Assembly: GCA_004519485.1 (NCBI GenBank)
Contig: CP038107.1
Location: 1-64,000, forward strand
From: Nannochloropsis oceanica
Lineage: Eukaryota; Sar; Eustigmatophyceae; Eustigmatales; Monodopsidaceae
DNA: 64,000 nucleotides
Reading direction: 5' to 3'
Every line of letters starts with the position of its first letter. Position 1 is the first letter of the stretch. Shown one piece after another: positions 43,010-54,844 of this stretch. Position numbers and translations under genes: made by a program. Below the pieces are notes generated by a model. The model saw nothing but the letters and a program-made list of their open reading frames with translations, made no database searches and was not told where the DNA came from.

Positions 43010-46000
43010 TCAATGGTACCCCTCCGCGTACGGGAAATGCCCGCCGTCTGTCCTATACCTGTAAAACCATGCAAAAAGTAATCCAGTGAGTTGAATACAC
43101 CCCCCACCCACCGTCCCATTCCTCCCTCCCTCCATTCCTCCCTCCTCACCTATACAGGTAGTTGAACGCCACCTTCTCCAGCGGGGTAGGCTTAATGTCG
43201 AGGTCTTTAAAGGTCATCGCTTTCGAAGACGGCTCAAGGATGACGTCCGTGGACCTAAGGGAGGGAGGGAGGGAGGGAGGGAGAGGGAAGAAGGTCAGAG
43301 AGGATATATAAGGGTGTGGTCAGCCTCCAGACATAAGTTGAAGGCCTTTAACGACCACCCACCCTCCCCTCCCTCCTTCCCTCCCTCCCTCCCTGCGTAC
43401 ATGAGCTTGGCATCATCCACCGTCAGCACCGGGTTGGGCAGCTGCTCCAGGGCAAGAGAGGCAACCTCCCCCACAGCCAGAGGTAAGTCCACTATCTCCG
43501 GTTTTTGATACGTGACCTGGGAAAGGAAGGGGGGGGGGGGGAGAGAGGGAGGGAGGGAGTCAGTTCAAGGGCTTGGTTTGAGGACTTGACTCCCCTAGAG
43601 GCGGATCCAGGTCGTGGGCGTTTGGGGCACGTCACAGGGAAGGGAGAGAAGGAGGGAGGGAGGGAGGGAAGGAGTGAGGGAGGGACTGAGCTACTGGGCT
43701 CCAAAGATTGTATGTCGAATCAATGGCCAAGATGTCTCTCATCCGCCTGCTCCTGACTTAAACTAGGCAGGCACCTGCGGAGATCTATGTCTACCACCCC
43801 TCTCTCCCTCTCTCCCTCCCTCCCTCCCTCCCTTCCTCTTTCCCTCCCTCCCCCCCCCCTCCTTACATCCAGGGTGAAATCCATCAGTTCGCGCCAAGTG
43901 AAATTGTTCTCCCCCGCCAGCTCGAACGTCTTGCCCTCGTAGTCTTCCGGATCCTGAGGGAGGGAAGGAGGGTGGGAGGAAGGAAGAGGGAAAACGATAA
44001 ATTTTTTTTTTCATGACTGATTGTTGCTTCTTCGCCCTCCTCCCTTCCCTTACCCCTTCCCTACCTCGATGATCTTGATCATGGCATCAACCACATCCGA
44101 GACGTACGTTGGCTGGAGCAGAGCCTCGCCTAGCGGAGGGAGGGAAGGAGGGAGGGGGGAAGGAAGGAAGGAGAGGGATGAGGGCTTGTGCAGAAGGGAG
44201 TGCAAAAGGGAGGGAGGGAGGGAGGGAGGGAGGAAGAGAGGGGGGGGCACGTACCGCCGTTGAAAAGGGGGACGATACCGGCTTCCGCGGCCTGTGTGGA
44301 TTATATAGTACATTGGAGGATTATTAATATTCAAATCAATCAATAATTATTAGACCAAAAGAAATGACATGTAATTATATCATGTGATATATCACATTAT
44401 AATTATAATTTATTATTGTTCGCGCGTGTCCGTCACAGTCTCAACATTCCTTCATGCTTTTCGTCCCTCTGCCCTCTTTCTCTTTCCTTGCCCCCTCCCT
44501 CCCTCCCTCCCTCCCTTCCTACCTGCGCAAACCAGTTCAGGAGCCGGTCTTCCGGCCCAAAAAGTCGTCCAGGGCGGACGATGGTGGCCGTGGGAAACAC
44601 ACTCTTCAGAGCCTCCTCGCCCTGGAAGGAGAGGGAAAGGGAGGGGGAGGGGGAGGGAGAGGGAGCATTATGGCGGTGAGTGGGTGAGTGAGTGTATTGG
44701 TGCATCGATGAACTAGTGTATTTAAGTAGTGACACGCACCCGACCATCCCCTCCCTCCCTCCCTCACCTTGCCCTTGGTCGCCAGCCACCGGACGTTTGA
44801 TTCCGGGTCTGCCCCGAGAGCCGACACGTGGAGGAAATGCTCTACACCCACCGACTTGGCCACCTCCGCGAGCTGCGAGGGGGGAGGGGAGGGAGGGAGG
44901 GAGGGAGGAAATGAGGGGGGGAGGGAGGGGGAAAAAGAAAACGTGAATGAGTTGGCGAAATGAAATGAGATACGAAACAGAGCTACCCTCCCTCCCTCCC
45001 TCCCTTCTTACCCTGGCCGGCGCCTCGATGTGGATCTCTTCCAAGGGGAAATTGACATTGGACAGCTTGCCCCCGCGGTTGCGGTGATACGGAATCATGT
45101 GCTTCGTGTCATAATATTTACCTGCGGAAAGGGGATGGGAGGGAGGGAGGGAGGGAGGGAGGGAGGGAGGGAAATGTAAATCACTCCAGTCTTGGCGTGG
45201 GGTTCGCTGAAGCTGGTAGCATAATTATACACAGAGTGTAGGAATGAGGGTGAGTAAATCCACAACTCCCGACACAAATCCTTCAATTGAGCTTCGGCTT
45301 TTCAACAAGCAAGCTAAGAGTGGAGGAATGAGAGTGGGTGAGTATCATATATGTCTATACAATACATACATACATATATTATCTGTACAATTTATACATA
45401 GATGGTTATGCGGTTAAACACTCGACTTGAATTGTATTGCTCCCATCCTTCATATCTTCCCCCCCCCCCTCCTTCCCTCCCTCCCTACCGATGCAGTTGA
45501 TCGCCACGTCGCTTCCCTCCAGTACCCGCTTGATAGAGTCCTCGTCCCTGATACTGTACGGAATAGAGGCCCACTGGGTCGGATAAGAGGGAGGGAGGGA
45601 GGGAGGGAGGGAGGGCGAGGTTGGTGGTCGGTTTATGTCCTGCTTCTTTCAATCGAATGGCTCCAAGGGTAGTGGTGCGTCAACCAGCCATAAGGTGATC
45701 TTCCATCATCACCCATCTTACTTCTTCCACATAAAGGTGTACGATACATCCTCTTCAACACTCAAGTCTTCCTCCCCTCTGTCCCTTCCTCCCTCCCTCC
45801 CTCCCTCCCTCCCTCCCTACCTGGCCCAAGTCAAAGGCCACCTTGAAGGGGCGCACGTCCTGCTCATCCCCACGGTTCGCAAGATAGAGGCGGTAGCCCA
45901 CTTTGCCCATTTCGAACTGCAGGTATTTACCCAGGAAGCCGGTGCTACGTTTGATGGGTGGGAGGGAAAGAGGGAGGAAGGGAGGGAGGGAGGGAGGGCG

Positions 46001-46328
46001 CAGGCAAGATGGTGAGCGAGGGAGTGAAAGGATGGGAAATTCGAAGCCCGGCCATGTTCAGAGCATCATCGCTTCCCCTCTCATCCATGCACTGGCCACT
46101 GGCACACTTGCTAGCCTGTCCTTTGTTCCCGCTTTTCCTTGCCCTCCCCCTCCATCATCATCAATCATCCTTGCCCTCGCCTCATCTTACTCACCCTCCA
46201 AACAAAGAGGCTGTGATGCCCGCCACTGACGAGCGTCCCCCGGGACCAAAATCCTTGAAACCCTTCTCGAGCTGCCCAGCCACAACGCCACTGAGGCCCC
46301 TTCGAGAAAGGAAGCGAGTGCTGGCCAT
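43010..46328 (-). CDS. NDUFA9: NDUFA9, 39-kDa accessory subunit of mitochondrial complex I (371 aa)
   Basis: Twelve exons in phase: 46328-46195, 45944-45821, 45573-45489, 45121-45012, 44872-44768, 44621-44523, 44291-44255, 44129-44065, 43953-43867, 43516-43401, 43254-43150, 43058-43010. The start MASTRFLSRRGLSG is a mitochondrial presequence type. The short-chain dehydrogenase Rossmann loop is GGTGFLGKYL (GxxGxxG), then GYRLYLANRGDE; CIGKYYDTK and NVNFPLEEIHIEAPAR are typical of this subunit. HFLHVSALGADPESNVRW, TIVRPGRLFGPEDRLLN and QPTYVSDVVDAMIK follow as in animal and plant NDUFA9. Family role: binds NADPH structurally and stabilises the junction of the complex I arms; not catalytic. It diverges from an RCC1-type mitochondrial gene. 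Most introns have the G-rich donor and C-rich acceptor pattern. Confidence 0.95.
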
Positions 46329-46661
46329 GCTTGGAGCTGTGAGTCGGGTCTAGTGAAGAAGAGGATCTCCTCTTGACTTCTTGCTTCTTGCCCTGGCAAC
46401 AGACACGAGCGAGCCAGAGAGAGGCAAAAAGCTGGCCTGCATGTATGTGTCGAGGTATATAGTGGTGTTTGGTATGGCTCGAGGGCATTGTAAGAGTGCA
46501 TACGTCAATCATTCTGTAAGGGTTCGACTAGGCAAGTCTGCCCTTGTAAGCCTCTATCTCTCACGTGTTGTTTCTCCGCCTCACCCTTTGCCTATCGCGA
46601 ATCCCCATCATAATCACATGCTCATCCCTTCTCTCACACACAAACAAACAGCACATAGACG
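46329..46661. promoter_or_regulatory. Divergent promoter between NDUFA9 and the RCC1 protein gene
   Basis: 333 bases between the two ATGs. No GGGA/TCCC arrays. Both products have mitochondrial-type N-termini, which fits a shared bidirectional promoter. No specific element recognised. Confidence 0.55.
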
Positions 46662-48955
46662 ATGCTTCGTCTAACCATTTACTCCTGTCGGAAGGCCTCT
46701 GCAGCATCTGGACCTCGCCTTGGACGTGTCCTCTTCGGTTGCAATACAGGTAAGTCGTGTACGTGTCATGATGATGGGCCACATCCCTTCAAAGGAAATC
46801 ATCGACCTTGCTTACTATGTCATCACTCCGCCGCCTTCCTAGAAGACCACCAGCAGAGTATTGGTAGGGCCATAGTCGCTGCTGCTGCCACCGCAGCCGT
46901 GCTGGTGGTCTGCAACCCCCCTGCTGCCTCTTCGTCTGCCTCTGCAACGGACACCCACACCACCATCGCCACCACCGTCACCACCCTCCCCACCAAGAAA
47001 CGAGGACAACAACAGCACAAAGCCTATGTCTGGGGAGATATCCGCTGGCTCCAAGTTCCATCCTCCTCTTCCTCCCCCTCCTATTCTTCCTCCACCAATG
47101 CCATTACCACCACCCCCCTCCCACTCCCCTTCACTAACGTCCGCGCGCTTGCCTTCGGCCCTTCATTTGCCGCTGCTCTTCTACAGGACGGGAGCGTACA
47201 ATGGAAGAGCGCCCAAACCGAGAAATTTATGCCCTTGGCCTTGCCTCGCGGAGAGCGAGCAGTAAAAGTGGAATGTACATCCGAAAAGGTAAGATGTCGT
47301 TGGGTTGTTACATCCATTGGTTATGACGTAGAAGGACTTTCGGCGTCTCGACCTAAGACCCCAGTGATCTTTGCCATTCTCTAATTTTCAGCTCAATCAT
47401 TCCCTGCTCCCCTCCTCTCTCTCTTTCTCTATTATCCTTCCTCCCTTCCTTCTTTCCTCCTCCTCCCCCCACAAGATTTACGTGCTCACATCGTCTGGTC
47501 GTGTCTTTTTTTGGTCCATCACTCGACTTATCCGTCGAACAGTCTCCTCCTCCTCCTCCTCCTCCTCCCCTTTGTCCTCACCCTCTCCTGTACCTCCTTC
47601 TGAATATGCGAGCTTAGCCGCCTTCTCCAACTCCTCCTCCTCCTCCACAATCGATTCGCATGTTGTCATCACCTCTCTCTCAGCCGGACATCAGCATGTT
47701 CTCATGACGACTGCCGAAGGAACAGTGTACGTATGCTTGACCCCTCCCTCCCTCCCTCCCTCCCTTCTCGGTACTTTACAATGCCTCCTGCTGTCTCAAC
47801 CCTCCCTCCCTCCCTCTAGACTGGGTGTGGGCAGCAACGGTCAAGGCCAACTAGGTCTCCCTTCCTCCTTCAGCAGGGTCACTCTTGAAGAACCACGCGA
47901 GCTCCCCTTCTTCCTCCCTCCCTCTCTCCCTCCCTCCCTCCGTCCCGTCCGCGTCGTGGCCGGGCATGCTCACTCCTTTGTGGTGTGCATGAGGGAGGGA
48001 GGAAGGGAGGGCGGGAAGGAGGTGGAGGAAAGGAAGGTCATTTATGGCTTTGGATGCGACCGGTGGTTGCAGCTGGGTCTTGGTACGTCCCGATGGGCCT
48101 TTTCTCCCTCCCTCTCTCCCTCCTTCTCATTCTCTTCTTCACTTCATCCCTCCCTCCCTCCCTCCCTCCCTCCCTCCCTCCCTCCCTCCCTCCCTCCCTC
48201 CCTCCCTCCTCCCTCCTTCCTCACAGGCGAAGCCTGGGCATCTCGTGGCGGCCCCCTCTGCTTCCGGCCCCAACAACTCCACACCCTCTTCTCCCTCCCT
48301 CTCTCCCCCTCTTCCTCTACACTGACACTGCAATCTCTGGCAGCGGGGGGGGATCACTCCCTCTTCCTCCTCCAGGGAGAAGGAGGGCGGGAGGGAGGGA
48401 AGGGGCAGAAGCTGTTGGCGGCGGGGCATGGGCAGTGGGGCCAGCTGGGGACGAATCAACGAGTTCACGCAGGAGGCCCGTTGCAGGTACGTAGGAAAGA
48501 AGGGAGGGAGGCTGGGAGGCTGGGAGGGGAAGGAGTGGTTATTGAGCGTTCTTCTTGTCTGTTTCTGAGTCATTCAGGATATATCCTTCCCTGCCTCCCT
48601 TCCTCCCTCCCTCCCTTAGGTCGCCTTCCCTTCCCGTGCGCCTATTTTGCAAGTGGCTGTTGGGCGCGACCACTGCCTGCTCTTAACAGGAGAGAAAAAG
48701 GGGGAGGGAGGGAGGGAGGGAGGGTGGGTGTATGGATGGGGGAGGAATCAGAAGAGGCAGGCACATTATGCTTGTCCGTGTGAAGGGACGAAAGGGGACT
48801 TGTTGCAGCCGGTGTTGGTGCCCTTGTTCGAGGTGGGGGGGGAAGAAGGAAGAGAGGGAGGGGAGGGACGGGTGGAGGGGGTATATGCAGGGTATGATTC
48901 GAGTGGCGTGGTGATATGTGAGCCAGGTCGGGAAGAAGGGAGGGGAGAGGAATAG
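46662..48955 (+). CDS. RCC1-repeat protein, probably mitochondrial (FMP25/RCC1L type, 547 aa)
   Basis: Six exons in phase: 46662-46749, 46843-47288, 47476-47726, 47820-48082, 48227-48486, 48620-48955. The basic N-terminus (MLRLTIYSCRKASAASGPR) suits a mitochondrial presequence and is followed by one hydrophobic span (AIVAAAATAAVLVV). Degenerate RCC1 blades are visible: KAYVWGDIRWLQV, LSAGHQHVLMTTAEGTV, LGVGSNGQGQLGL, VAGHAHSFVV then YGFGCDRWLQLGLG, LAAGGDHSLFLLQG, AAGHGQWGQLGTN, VAVGRDHCLLLTGE and VYGWGRNQ. These add up to a seven-blade propeller. Presequence plus single span plus propeller is the layout of yeast Fmp25 (complex III assembly); human RCC1L acts on mitoribosomes. Several blades carry GGGA/TCCC-encoded insertions in loops. 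Neighbour and likely co-regulated partner: NDUFA9. Confidence 0.78.
48145..48215. repeat. (TCCC)n array, acceptor side of an RCC1-gene intron
   Basis: About 17 TCCC units ending about 20 bases before the acceptor at 48226. Confidence 0.95.
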
Positions 48956-49706
48956 AAAGGGAAAGTGGAGCCAGGAGTCGACGGCTGTAGGTGGGCCTGA
49001 GAGTGATAAAGAAGGTCGGAGGCATGACGCATGGTCTAAGTTTGAGGTGATGGATTGGAAGGCAAGATACGAAGAGAAGGAAAGAAAAATAAATCGGTTT
49101 TCGTGTTGATTGTAATGTCATGTTCCAGTCCTCATTTTTGGTTTTATATTATTGGGGGGAGGGGGAAAGGTGATGAACACCTTTGCTCTCCGACTCCATC
49201 GTTCCAGTAAGCCTCCACGATGGGAAGGTGGTCCACTCGATCACGACCTAGTTGGACGAGTGATCATGTCAGAATTGAGAAATGAAGAGCCGGAGATGAA
49301 AAATGTAGAGCGGGAGGCTGAGGTCCTAAAATACGGACAGGAGAAGGATGAGAAGGATAAAGTGAATACTGAAAGGCTGTGCTGTGCATTGGCATCCATT
49401 ACTATGGCATCCATTACAATGTCATAATGACCTCAGAAGGCACGTTTCTACAAAAGAAAACCATCACACAAGAAATAAAAGGAGACGCTTTCTGAAAAAG
49501 CAAAGAGACGAATTGTGAACTGAACGTTGTGACGAACAGCAGCTGTCTTGCTCATCTCGCTCCCACCCACAGACACAGAACCCCACCCATCACTCCTCCC
49601 GTCCTTTGGCGTGATCGGTGCCTGTATCGTTATCATCACAACGTACTCAATCATCCTCGCTCTCGCTCACTTTTTTTGGGCTCAGGTCTGCGCATCAACA
49701 ACGAGT
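48956..49706. other. Intergenic region, RCC1 gene 3' flank and PUS7 promoter
   Basis: No gene recognised. AAGAAAAATAAATCGG at about 49083 is a plausible polyadenylation area for the RCC1 gene. A possible 5' UTR intron acceptor (TTTTTTGGGCTCAG) lies at 49672-49685. Confidence 0.45.
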
Positions 49707-52619
49707 ATGGTATCTCCAAAGACAACCTCCCCTCCGACTCCCGTCTCCCCCACCGCCATCGCCGCCCCTCCTACTGCTTCTCCTACCCAACCGACTGCAA
49801 CATCAGACATCCCTCTTACTATCGCTGCTCCTAATACAGGAGATGACGACATCCTGACAGAAGAGGCCATGGGGATGTTGGTCTACGCAAATGACGCCCC
49901 TGGTTTCACGGCTGTATTGAAGCAGCGCTACTCTGATTTTATCGTTAATGAGGTAACTAAGGAGGGAAAGGTGGTGCGGCTCACAAAACTGCATGTAGAT
50001 AAGAAAGGGAATGAAGTGCAGGAGAAGGAGCAGGGGGAGGAGGGGAAGAAGAGGATTAGGACCGAGGAGGGGAGAGCAATGGCAGAAGAGGTGGAAACCG
50101 GAGCGGGTACTACCGAACCAGAAGCAGCAGCGACAGCAGCGAGGGAAAACGACACTCCTACAAAAGCAGCCAAAGCTATTGCAGAGCTAGGAGATGCGGG
50201 GCATTGGCCTGAAGATATACGACAACGATTAGTTATCGAATTGACGGCGTTGTTGCTTGGGAAGGAGGTGGAGGAGGATGGGAAGGAGAAGCATGAAGAG
50301 GCAGTCGTGACAAAGAAGGAGAAAGAGGGAGAAGAGAGGTTTAGAAGGAGAAAGAGTGCGATGAGGGGGACACCACGTCAGGTCGTGTTCCCTCCAACGG
50401 CTGACAAGGCGTTACGGCGGCGGCAACACCAATACTTCAAAGAGCATTTTCGAGGGGTGGTGGAGGGGGATACGGTAGACCCGACGCTTACGGCGATGGA
50501 GAAGGAGGGAGGGAAGGAGGAGAGAGGGGCAGCAGGTGGGATGAAATGTGTCCGGATCGTGAAGGTAGGGGAAGGGAAGCGGACAGGGTGCTGGAAAGGC
50601 TACGTGGGCGCTACCTCGTCATCCTCCTCGACCTCCTCCTACGGCCCCCAAAAACGAGGGCGGGACGGAGGACGGGACGGCGGGCAAGGCTCTTCGTACG
50701 GGAGGGAGGAATACCGACCCAAGTATCTGTACTTTGCGTTGTACAAAGAGAACCACACCACCACCTCGGCGATTGCCGCCTTGGCCAAGACGCTCCGGGT
50801 CAAGGAAAACCGTTTCTCCATCGCCGGGATGAAGGACAAGCGAGGGCTGACTACCCAGCAGGTGTGGATTGAACCACTATCTCTTCCATCCCTCCCTCCA
50901 TCCCTTCTTCCATTCCTCCTGTTTCCTTTCCAGGCTGGCTCAGCCAGTGTTTCTCGCTCTTTCCTCAATTTCCCTCTCGTCCTCCCTCCCTTCCCCCCTC
51001 CCTCCCTCCCTCCCTCCTTCCACTAGGTGTGTGGCTTCCGTATCTCTCCTGGTGAGCTCCTCCGCGCCAACCATTCCTCCGCCTACACGCGTCTCCTGGT
51101 TGGAAACCCTGAAGAAGGTCCAGAGCAACTCCGTCTTGGCGGCTTGGGTGGCAATCGTTTCACTATCGTCCTCCGCTCCCTCCCTCCCTCCCTCCCTCCC
51201 TCCCTTGTGGGGGAGGCTTGCAAGAAGCTGGCGGAGAGCGGGTTCATCAATTACTTTGGCGCCCAAAGATTTGGGTCTTATGGGGGAGGGACATCGACGT
51301 CATCTATAGGGGCTTGTCTCCTACAGCGTGACTGGACAGGGGCAGCGGAAAAGGTGTTGCGGCCGAGGGAGGGGGAGGGGGAGGGAGCGAGGGAGGCCCG
51401 GGTATGGTGGGTGGAGAAAAAAGATGCGAAGGGGGCGTTGGCGCGGATGCCCCGAGGGATGGGGATAGAGGTGTCCATGTTGAAAGCGTATGAGAGGAAT
51501 GGAATTGACGCTCATTTGAATGCGATTCAGGTGAGGGAGGGAGGGAGGGAGGGAGGGAAGGAGGGAGGGTGTAAATAATCGCAAACTTTTATCACGATGA
51601 AGTGATTTTCTTCCTGTCTTACAAGTGATTCATATGCTCCCCTTCCCTCCCTCCTTCCCTCCCTCCCTCCCTCCTTCTTTCCCTTTCCCTCCCTCCTTCC
51701 CTTCCTCCCTCCTTCCCTCCCTCCCTCCTTCCTCCCCTCACTCCTTCCTTCCCTCTCTCCCTCCCTCCAGGCCATTCCTAAGAATATCCAGCTCATGTAC
51801 CTGCACGCATTTCAAAGCGAAATATGGAATTTCGTCGCCTCTTTCCGGGTGCAACGCTACGGACTCTCCCACGCCGTGGCCGGGGATCTGGTCTATGTCC
51901 ACGAGGACCAGGGAGGGAGTGAGGGAGAGAAGGAAGGACAGGAGCGGTCGTTCGAGAAGGAAGTGAGGCTGGTGACAGAAGAGGAAGGGAGAGAGGGCTC
52001 GGTGTCCATCACCAGAGTCGTCCTCCCCATGCCGGGAGTGAATGTGACATATCCCTCCAACGAGTGCGGGGGGCAATATAAGCTCAGGTGCGAAGCCCGA
52101 GGGGTGACCCTAGAAGGCTTTCGAAACAAGGCTCAGTCGGAGTATACGCTAGGAGGCGATTATAGGAAGGTGGTTGAGAAGCCGGGGGGGTTTGAGTGGA
52201 GGGTACGTGTCTATGACCGAGAGCGGAGTGAGAGACTGGTGGAGAGTGACGTGGATGTGTTGGTCAGGAAGGAGGAGGAAGAAGGGAAGGAGGGAGGGAG
52301 GGAGGGAGGGAGGGAGGGAGGAAAGGACAGTCTGCCTGTGTACTGGAAGAGGTTTGCAAAGGAGTTGAGGAGGGAGAAGGAGGGTGAGGGGGAGGAAGCG
52401 GGAGATGAAATGTCGAGGGCGCTCATTGTAAGTTTTACCTTGCCTCCCTCTACGTATGCGACTATGTTGTTGCGAGAGCTGCTGAAGGTGTCCATGACCA
52501 CGCAGGAGATGAAGAAATTGAATGACCCTCCTTTTTCTTCTTTGGAGAAGTCTGCATCCAAGGAGGAGAAGGAGGAAGAAGGGAAGGAGGAAGGGAAGGA
52601 GGAAGGGGAGGCGGCATAG
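49707..52619 (+). CDS. PUS7: PUS7/TruD-family tRNA pseudouridine synthase (835 aa)
   Basis: Three exons in phase: 49707-50861, 51027-51530, 51771-52619. ATG 49707 (MVSPKTTSP) is the first ATG; the frame is open upstream but has no ATG. The N-terminal part has AVLKQRYSDFIVNEVTKEGK, the TruD opening strand. The catalytic block YLYFALYKENHTTTSAIAAL ... IAGMKDKRGLTTQQV contains the Asp (in KDKR) that attacks the uracil ring. CGFRISPGELLRANHS, GFINYFGAQRFGS and the C-terminal VVLPMPGVNVTYPSN with AFQSEIWN complete the TRUD domain. Family role: U-to-pseudouridine conversion in tRNA (position 13 and others) and mRNA. Longer than relatives because of charged, Glu/Lys-rich insertions and an in-frame TCCC repeat encoding SLPPSLPPS at 51178-51206, exactly in a variable loop before GEACKKLAESG. 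Confidence 0.92.
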
Positions 52620-53054
52620 GTGATGGTGGAGGCAGGAGGGGAGGAAGAAAGTGTGTTGGAAGCACGAAGCGGCGAGCGCTGGCTGTGAAAAGGAAGAAGA
52701 AAACAAAGAGGAGAAGTGGAAGAAAGAAAGTGCGGCGCTAGAGAGAGGGACAAGGAGAATGGAGGGGCGGACATGCACGCGTGAATAGCAACGTCTAAAT
52801 TAAAGGCGGAAACGAACGAAAAATTGAAATTTTCAAAATTTCAGATTGCATTTAGGTCCACGACCATATTATAATGTACTTCGCCGGCCTTCTTTTTCTT
52901 GTGACATGCTTACAAACCGCTGCTGTTGATGCTGTTGTTGTCGCTGCTGCCGCTGCTGCTACGATTCTCTTCTTGTCGTTCCTCCCTGTTCTACGTTGCT
53001 ATGTTGACATTGAGAATGAACACCTCTCCCTTCCTCCCTCCCTCCCTCCCTCTC
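52620..53054. other. Convergent intergenic region
   Basis: Between the stops of PUS7 and GUCD1. Contains CTGCTGTTGATGCTGTTGTT-like degenerate triplets around 52918-52962. No gene recognised. Confidence 0.55.
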
Positions 53055-54233
53055 TCACACCTCCACCACCAACACATCCTCATCCGTACCTTCCGCCTTC
53101 CTCGCCTCCTCCAACGCCGCCACACTTATCAGAAAGTCCCCACCCAAATCGTCCTCCCTCCCGTCTTCCCTCCTGTCCTTCCTCCCTCTCTCCCCCTTGG
53201 GTGAGCTTGGTGAGGATGGAGGCTTCGCTGGGTCTTTGTAGATAAAGAAACCTTCAGAGAAGGAAGATGAGGAGGATGGGGAGGAGGACGATGCAGGGCG
53301 AAAGCCTGTGAGGAGGATGTAATGGCCGCAGTAGGTCGTGGAGAGGGAGGACGACAGAAGAGGTGCAGCAGCAGCAGCTGGTATAGTGGCCATCATAGTT
53401 GTCACTCCCGTATCGCTGCTGGTGTCATATGTGGGTGTAATTGATGTAGGAGCTGCTACCGGTGGCGGCGGCTGCTGCTGCTGCGACTGCAGGACCGTAG
53501 AAGGGGGAGGAGGGAGGGAAGAAGGGAGTGCCTTTTGATTCACCAGCAAGATAATCAACACTCTTCCTGTGCATAGCAAGTCTCGCAAAGATTCCCAAGA
53601 GATTCTCCCCTCATAGATCCTAAGGCCTTTGTTCTTAGCCGCGCAAAAGAGGCGAAGGACTCTGTCCCGATCACTCGCGAACTGCCCTCCTTTGTTATAA
53701 TAGGCAAGGGTCGAATAATGGGAGCAGACCCCGGGAGCGATGGTGGTGAAGAAGACCTCACGTTGCGTTCTGTTGACGTACTGTTGGAGGAGGAAGAGCA
53801 AGTCGACCGTCCATATGGAATCAGTCCCTACTTGAGCCACAAGGGCGTCGCGAGTGGGAGGGGGGAAGGAAGGGGAGGATGAGGAGCGAGCAGCTCCGGA
53901 AGTGGCGGCGTAGGTGAGTATCATTTGAAGACAGGCAACACCACAGTCCCAACTGGCTTGCTGCAAGATGTGTTGCGAGCGGATGTGTGTCTCTTTCTCT
54001 TTCGTTCTTACTACATTTTTCATTGCTTTGCTGTCACTTTCATCATCTCTTCTTCCGCCGTCGTCCTCCCGAGTATTGCTTAGGCGCGAAAGGAGGGCAA
54101 GCAAGTCCCGCTGCAGCTCTATCGCCCCACCATACAGATCTCTGCCCTTGTCAAAGGCGGGGGAAGATGAGATAGTCGTAGATGTCGCGGGAGCAGGAGA
54201 GGTGATGCTGGCGCGAGACTCGTTGCTGCCCAT
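53055..54233 (-). CDS. GUCD1-like protein (guanylyl cyclase domain-containing 1 family, 392 aa)
   Basis: Single coding exon from ATG 54233 (MGSNESRAS) to TGA 53055. A CTACTTGCAG acceptor at about 54293 hints at a 5' UTR intron. The family block HILQQASWDCGVACLQMIL is clear, as are DSIWTVDLLFLLQQY, FFTTIAPGVCSHYS, RISWESLRDLLCTGRVLIIL and GHYILLTGFRP followed by IYKDPA. The WDCG Cys and the later GHYILLTG His align like the Cys-His pair of papain-fold (C39-like) peptidases, although the family is named after guanylyl cyclase. Insertions rich in Gln/Pro and Ser lie between LVNQKA and GHYILL. The N-terminal MGS could be myristoylated (inference). Biochemical role of the family is unsettled. Confidence 0.85.
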   Translation of the reverse strand: MGSNESRASITSPAPATSTTISSSPAFDKGRDLYGGAIELQRDLLALLSRLSNTREDDGGRRDDESDSKAMKNVVRTKEKETHIRSQHILQQASWDCGVACLQMILTYAATSGAARSSSSPSFPPPTRDALVAQVGTDSIWTVDLLFLLQQYVNRTQREVFFTTIAPGVCSHYSTLAYYNKGGQFASDRDRVLRLFCAAKNKGLRIYEGRISWESLRDLLCTGRVLIILLVNQKALPSSLPPPPSTVLQSQQQQPPPPVAAPTSITPTYDTSSDTGVTTMMATIPAAAAAPLLSSSLSTTYCGHYILLTGFRPASSSSPSSSSSFSEGFFIYKDPAKPPSSPSSPKGERGRKDRREDGREDDLGGDFLISVAALEEARKAEGTDEDVLVVEV

Positions 54234-54640
54234 GTTTGATAAAGACAGAAAGTTGCCAATCCAGCATGAAAGGAGACCACGCACAAAAGGACCTGCAAGT
54301 AGAAATAAAGATGAGGATAGTCGTGGGCACGTATACGGTTGGAAGTATTCAAATGAAGTCACACAAAAAAGAGAGAAAGAGAGGTAGACGCAGTCAACCG
54401 AAGCAACAAGAAGTCGAGTGCATGTTGAAGGCGGTACGTGGCAGTCTTTCGCCGCACAAGCAAAGACTTTGAGGATCCATTTCTCCTTTCGTTTTGAATG
54501 TGCCTTTACTTATCCATGGAAAGGGGACTTTTTCATGTACAGCATCATGGTTTCATAGTTTATGAGGCATGTATTACAATATTTGGGGCTGTTTTCGCAA
54601 CCCCTGAAAAAGCGATTCTTCCCTCCCTTTTCGTAAAGGT
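54234..54640. other. 5' flank of GUCD1 gene
   Basis: No other gene recognised. Borders the Harbinger remnant. Confidence 0.4.
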
Positions 54641-54822
54641 GCAGATGGGTGTGTTTCTTGTACCTTTCGCTTTTTACAGGGTTTTGCTCTGCTTCCCAAC
54701 CCCTCAAAAAGCATCGAACACACATCGACAAAAAAAACTGAACGAAACGCGCCTCGCAGAGAAGATGAACGAGTACTGCTACTTGATGGGCACGGTATTA
54801 ACACCTGCCGCTCCAGCTTCCA
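54639..54822. repeat. Repeat pair member: direct and inverted copies of Harbinger-region sequence
   Basis: AACCCCTCAAAAAGCATCGA at 54699 recurs at 56267 with about 90 bases of surrounding similarity (54639-54732 with 56203-56300, same orientation). The adjoining 54740-54822 (GAACGAAACGCGCCTCGCAG onward) is the reverse complement of 55283-55366, with only a few mismatches. Confidence 0.8.
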
Positions 54823-54844
54823 TGGTGGGCGGTTTTCTCTCTTG

